Positions 8,025-10,946 of a DNA stretch of 10,946 nt are shown piece after piece. The translations under genes were made by a program, and so were the position numbers. The first letter of the stretch is position 1, and each line of letters begins with the position of its first letter. The notes under the pieces were generated by a model, which was not told where the DNA came from, ran no database searches, and was given only the letters and a program-made list of their open reading frames with translations. The DNA comes from an uncultured Porphyromonadaceae bacterium (GTDB lineage Bacteria; Bacteroidota; Bacteroidia; Bacteroidales; Muribaculaceae), in the NCBI GenBank assembly GCA_947176285.1, contig CAMWQF010000066.1, forward strand, positions 1 through 10,946. The letters are read 5' to 3'.

Positions 8025-9272
8025 TTAAACATTAGTTGAGTCTACTGAGAATGCGAATTTCTTACGCATGACGTAAGTGATAATCGCATAGGCGATCAGT
8101 AGTATGAAACTGATGAGGAATGCAAATGTTCCGCCGGCGGCTACGTGGAAGATATCGCGGAGTGCTCCTATAAGGAATGGTGACACAACTATAGCAAGAT
8201 AGTTTGCCGTCAGCACAAACGACAATGCCATGGTAGCCTTCTTTTCATCATTCACACATTGTGCTGCCTTATCGTAGATTATCGGTTGGGAGATACCGTA
8301 GCCAAGTCCTACGAGTGCCGCACCGACGCACATTGTGACTGAGTCTGCACAGAACACGAACAGAGCCTGCCCAGCCAACATCATTACAGCAGCCCAGAAG
8401 AATGTGTTTCCTTTAAGAACTTTCATGAAGAACGGAAGGAAATATCCCGGGAGAAGGATAAAGAGGAAATAGATGGCAGTTATGGTGCCTGAAAGTGATG
8501 CGCTCCAGTCTTTTTTCTCAATCAGAAATGGACAATAATACGAAATTGAGATTGATGCAAATGTCACAAAGAAATATACTCCGATCAAAGCCCAGATCCT
8601 GCCCATGTAAAATCCACCGACTGTCTTTTCAGTCGAAGTGGCATTTGCTGAAGCGGAAGATGATGATGTTCCCGGAGAAGGAGTGCCGGAGTTTTCTGTA
8701 GTATTTGTTACCTTGCGGAGTCCGAATGCAAGCACAAGAGGAATTAGACAGACAAGGTATACTGCAAAAGGCAGGTGCCAGTTGCCGTGGCTCAACCATC
8801 CTACTACAAAAGTAGCCACTACAAGAGCCGAGTTTGATATACCACTCTGGATACCCATCTGATTCATACGGTATGACCCCGTGAATGTGTCGGCTATAAG
8901 ACCGGTAGAAAATGGGATCAAAAGTCCGGCGGCGCATCCGAGAAGGCAGCTGATTACTATGAGTGCTGCCATCGAGGGCGCGAACATATACGCCACTGCA
9001 CAGGCAGTGAATAATACAAGACCTCCGATAATAATTGCCAACTTATGCCGAGTGAGCGATAACTTGCCCGACATCAACACAAAAGGTATTATTAGAAGGT
9101 TGGGCAGTGCTGTCAGAAGTTGCTTCTCAATTTGGGTGGTATGGGGAAATATTGTGCTGAGGGTTCCAAGCATAGGAGTCACTGCCAAGCCTGGAAGATT
9201 CACGATCAGCGAAATCGACATGATGGCGCAGTAGGTCATCAATGTCATAGGGGCTTTACCGGTGCGTATCAT
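8025..9272 (-). CDS. MFS transporter, 12 TM segments
   Basis: This 415-residue protein has about twelve hydrophobic segments in two six-helix halves, as expected of the major facilitator superfamily. The loop between TM2 and TM3 carries a degenerate motif A (SGKLSLTRHK, about residues 68-77). Small-residue-rich helices such as LLGCAAGLLIPFSTGLIAD and LVGLGYGISQPIIYD are typical. The central loop (about 188-218) is low-complexity and rich in Ser, Thr, Asn and Ala (GTSSSSASANATST), longer and more polar than needed. The tail is short and polar. It probably moves a small metabolite or drug across the inner membrane by proton coupling; substrate and direction cannot be read from the sequence. The start ATG 9272 gives a normal N-terminus and follows directly after a 14-base AT-rich repeat. 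Neighbours are a GadC-like antiporter upstream (133-base gap) and a porin downstream. Confidence 0.88.
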   Translation of the reverse strand: MIRTGKAPMTLMTYCAIMSISLIVNLPGLAVTPMLGTLSTIFPHTTQIEKQLLTALPNLLIIPFVLMSGKLSLTRHKLAIIIGGLVLFTACAVAYMFAPSMAALIVISCLLGCAAGLLIPFSTGLIADTFTGSYRMNQMGIQSGISNSALVVATFVVGWLSHGNWHLPFAVYLVCLIPLVLAFGLRKVTNTTENSGTPSPGTSSSSASANATSTEKTVGGFYMGRIWALIGVYFFVTFASISISYYCPFLIEKKDWSASLSGTITAIYFLFILLPGYFLPFFMKVLKGNTFFWAAVMMLAGQALFVFCADSVTMCVGAALVGLGYGISQPIIYDKAAQCVNDEKKATMALSFVLTANYLAIVVSPFLIGALRDIFHVAAGGTFAFLISFILLIAYAIITYVMRKKFAFSVDSTNV

Positions 9273-9410
9273 AATGATGAATTATTAATGATGAATGATT
9301 AATTGATTTAAGGCGTGACGAATATAATGATAAACAGAATCTTGCGAGAATACCTCGGGCAAAAAGCCCGAGGTTTCGTTTCATCAATTTATCATCAATA
9401 ATTCATCATT
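9273..9410. repeat. 14-bp AT-rich repeat: tandem pair plus inverted copy between antiporter and MFS genes
   Basis: The unit AATGATGAATTATT lies at 9273-9286, with a 13/14 tandem copy at 9287-9300 (AATGATGAATGATT). A perfect inverted copy (AATAATTCATCATT) lies at 9397-9410, and a second short inverted pair (AATTGAT/ATCAATT) lies inside. The inverted copy covers the antiporter stop codon, which reads TGATGA, two stops in frame. The first copy ends one base before the MFS ATG. In a read-through transcript the arms could pair over the intergenic region. Confidence 0.6.
9353..9373 (-). terminator. GC-rich terminator hairpin after the GadC-like gene
   Basis: CCTCGGGC and GCCCGAGG form a perfect 8-bp stem around a five-base loop, about 33 bases past the antiporter stop. 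On the minus strand the following bases are TATTCTCG, with no real T-run; the better T-rich tail (TTTCGTTT) is on the plus strand, where no gene ends. It probably terminates or attenuates the antiporter message, though partial read-through to the MFS gene is possible. Confidence 0.6.
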
Positions 9411-10946
9411 TATCATTGGATTTAGCGTAATCTACAAATTTAGCTGCGTCAGGATTATTAGCGTTTTCTTCTGCAAATTCTTGAGCTGCCTGAAGCCTTT
9501 CCTGATTTGCCTGTGCCGAATTATCCCAATGGAAAGGAACGAATGATGTCCCCATCGCATCCCATGATGGTTTCTTAAAGTGGAGAATGATAAACGGCAA
9601 TGCTACAAATACAATCGTGCCTGCAATCAAAACACTAAACCATACTGCATTTGAACCCATCTGAATCTGTGCCGGTGGGAAAAAACTGAATATAAATGCA
9701 ATGGCAGATCCAAGGAAGCCGACTCCGGCAATAAGCCACATCATTCCATTGCCTTTCTTACCAAGACGGTAGGGACGTGGGGCATCCTTCATCGAATAGC
9801 GGAGTTTGATTGAAGATGCAAACATCAGTAAGTAAGCGATAAGGTAGAGGATACATGTGAGTTGCGACAGAATCTGATAGAAACTTTGCACTGATGGCAT
9901 AAGCACCATGATGAACGAAAGGACTGTCACTGCAATTCCCTGTACGTAAAGGATATTCTTCTGCACGCCGTTCTTGTTGGTCTTCTGGAAGAACTTAGGG
10001 AGATATCCCGCCTGTCCTACTGCGAATACACCTTTTGACGGACCTGCTACCCAAGTCAATACGCCTGCAAGAACACCAAATGCAAGTGCAATCGCAATAA
10101 TTGGAGCAAACCATTTCATGTGAAGAGCACCGAAATAGTTGTCGAAGCCAACAAGAAGACTCTGAACGAGGTTGATATCCTTAGCCGGAATGATCACACC
10201 GAGTGAGTATGTTCCAAGAATAAAGATTGCTACAGTAGCAAGCGCTCCTATGATCACAGCCTTTGGATAATTGACTGTCGGGTTCTTGATTTCCCTTACG
10301 TGGATACCCGACATCTCCATGCCCGCATAGAAGAGGAAAATTGAGACGGCAAGTATTATATTATTGAAATTGGAGAAATCCGGTATGAAGCTTCCGTGCC
10401 AATCCATTTGTGATTTGCCACCCGTTGCAAGATATACGATAGCACATACCACCAGGATTATTACCGGAATGATCGTTCCCACGATGCCACCGATTTTCGA
10501 TACCTTTCCTACCCATCCCATTCCTTTCAGTGAGATGAAAGTTGCGATCCAATATATAGCCAGCACCACCGCTATGGTATAATACTTGTTGGCTGCAAGG
10601 TGAGCATCATAGATATGGTCCATTCCGATGAATGCCAGCGACACTGCTCCGAAAGTCAATACGGTCGGAAACCAGATGGTGCTCTCAATCCATTGAAGCC
10701 AAATGCCGAGGAAGCCGACTTTATCGCCATATGCTTCACCTACCCATCGGAACATACCTCCTTGTTGATAAGGGAACATAGCAGCAAGTTCGGCGGCTAC
10801 GAGTGATACAGGGATGAGAAAGACTATTGCTGCAAAAATATAGTAGAAAGCGGAGCTTACGCCATATTCTGCTTCCGCTGGAAGCCCACGAAGCGATACC
10901 ACCGCGACTATGTTCATTATGATAAGGGTAAAAACCCCCATCTTGG
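9406..10946 (-). CDS. gadC: GadC-like glutamate:GABA / amino acid antiporter (N-terminus at window edge)
   Basis: This is a twelve-TM APC-superfamily permease. The first helix holds SLRGLPAEAEYG, and GGMFRWVGEAYGDKVGF follows helix 2. Mid-protein features are FYAGMEMSGIHVREIKNP and TWVAGPSKGVFAVGQAGYLP (about 295-315), then NKNGVQ. The pattern and the late segment IFSFFPPAQIQ follow E. coli GadC closely (there, SFLPPDNIQ). GadC imports glutamate and exports GABA, consuming cytoplasmic protons together with a glutamate decarboxylase; that substrate is inferred here. An ATG lies at 10941, but the frame stays open to the edge (a Lys codon just before), and the family usually has 10-20 residues ahead of helix 1. 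I therefore treat the gene as cut. The soluble C-terminal tail (about 50 residues) is acidic and Asn/Ala-rich and does not resemble the basic His-containing C-plug of E. coli GadC. A decarboxylase or glutaminase gene may lie outside the window. Confidence 0.85.
   Translation of the reverse strand, partial: KMGVFTLIIMNIVAVVSLRGLPAEAEYGVSSAFYYIFAAIVFLIPVSLVAAELAAMFPYQQGGMFRWVGEAYGDKVGFLGIWLQWIESTIWFPTVLTFGAVSLAFIGMDHIYDAHLAANKYYTIAVVLAIYWIATFISLKGMGWVGKVSKIGGIVGTIIPVIILVVCAIVYLATGGKSQMDWHGSFIPDFSNFNNIILAVSIFLFYAGMEMSGIHVREIKNPTVNYPKAVIIGALATVAIFILGTYSLGVIIPAKDINLVQSLLVGFDNYFGALHMKWFAPIIAIALAFGVLAGVLTWVAGPSKGVFAVGQAGYLPKFFQKTNKNGVQKNILYVQGIAVTVLSFIMVLMPSVQSFYQILSQLTCILYLIAYLLMFASSIKLRYSMKDAPRPYRLGKKGNGMMWLIAGVGFLGSAIAFIFSFFPPAQIQMGSNAVWFSVLIAGTIVFVALPFIILHFKKPSWDAMGTSFVPFHWDNSAQANQERLQAAQEFAEENANNPDAAKFVDYAKSNDK

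Noticed and set aside
8629..8937. Minus-strand 102-codon frame within the MFS gene
   Set aside because: It is a shifted frame of the MFS coding region, and the MFS protein reads continuously through it with intact TM helices, so no frameshift is implied.
8881..9234. Plus-strand open frame of 117 codons opposite the MFS gene
   Set aside because: It lies fully antisense to a well-supported 12-TM protein, has no recognisable domain or start signals, and its composition reflects the opposite strand.

Overview
The window looks like chromosomal DNA from a Bacteroidales gut bacterium, possibly of the Muribaculaceae type; the genus is inference. Three things point there. A very large secreted protein ends in a type IX secretion system (T9SS) sorting domain. 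Two promoters fit the Bacteroidetes TTG-N19-21-TAnnTTTG pattern. A membrane-anchored TPR/helix-turn-helix regulator has the layout typical of this phylum. Start sites also show the usual AT-rich leaders without strong Shine-Dalgarno sequences.

All six protein genes lie on the minus strand, so transcription runs from high to low coordinates. Read in that direction, the window opens with a transport block: a GadC-like amino acid antiporter (N-terminus cut by the window edge), a 12-TM MFS transporter and a DcaP-like outer-membrane porin. The antiporter and the MFS gene are separated by a strong GC-rich hairpin set between copies of a 14-base AT-rich repeat. The MFS gene and the porin are 84 bases apart. 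The porin is followed by a terminator hairpin.

The second block is a regulator-surface protein block. A signal-peptide/TPR/TM/coiled-coil/HTH protein (4894-6447) is followed, after a 185-base intergenic region, by a 1445-residue multidomain surface protein. That intergenic region carries a good promoter and a direct repeat ATTGTAGGGG. The stop codon of the large protein overlaps the start of the next secreted protein (ATGA), which also carries a cleaved-adhesin/choice-of-anchor-J domain and runs off the window at position 1.

The most plausible story is two functional units. One is amino acid exchange and solute passage across both membranes. The other is a surface adhesin or glycan/protein-binding operon, possibly controlled by the neighbouring periplasm-sensing regulator. 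No tRNA, rRNA, CRISPR array, insertion sequence or phage gene was seen, and no intergenic stretch exceeds 300 bases. I did not find a clearly new defence or mobile system. The regulator plus coupled surface-protein pair is the best candidate for something under-described.
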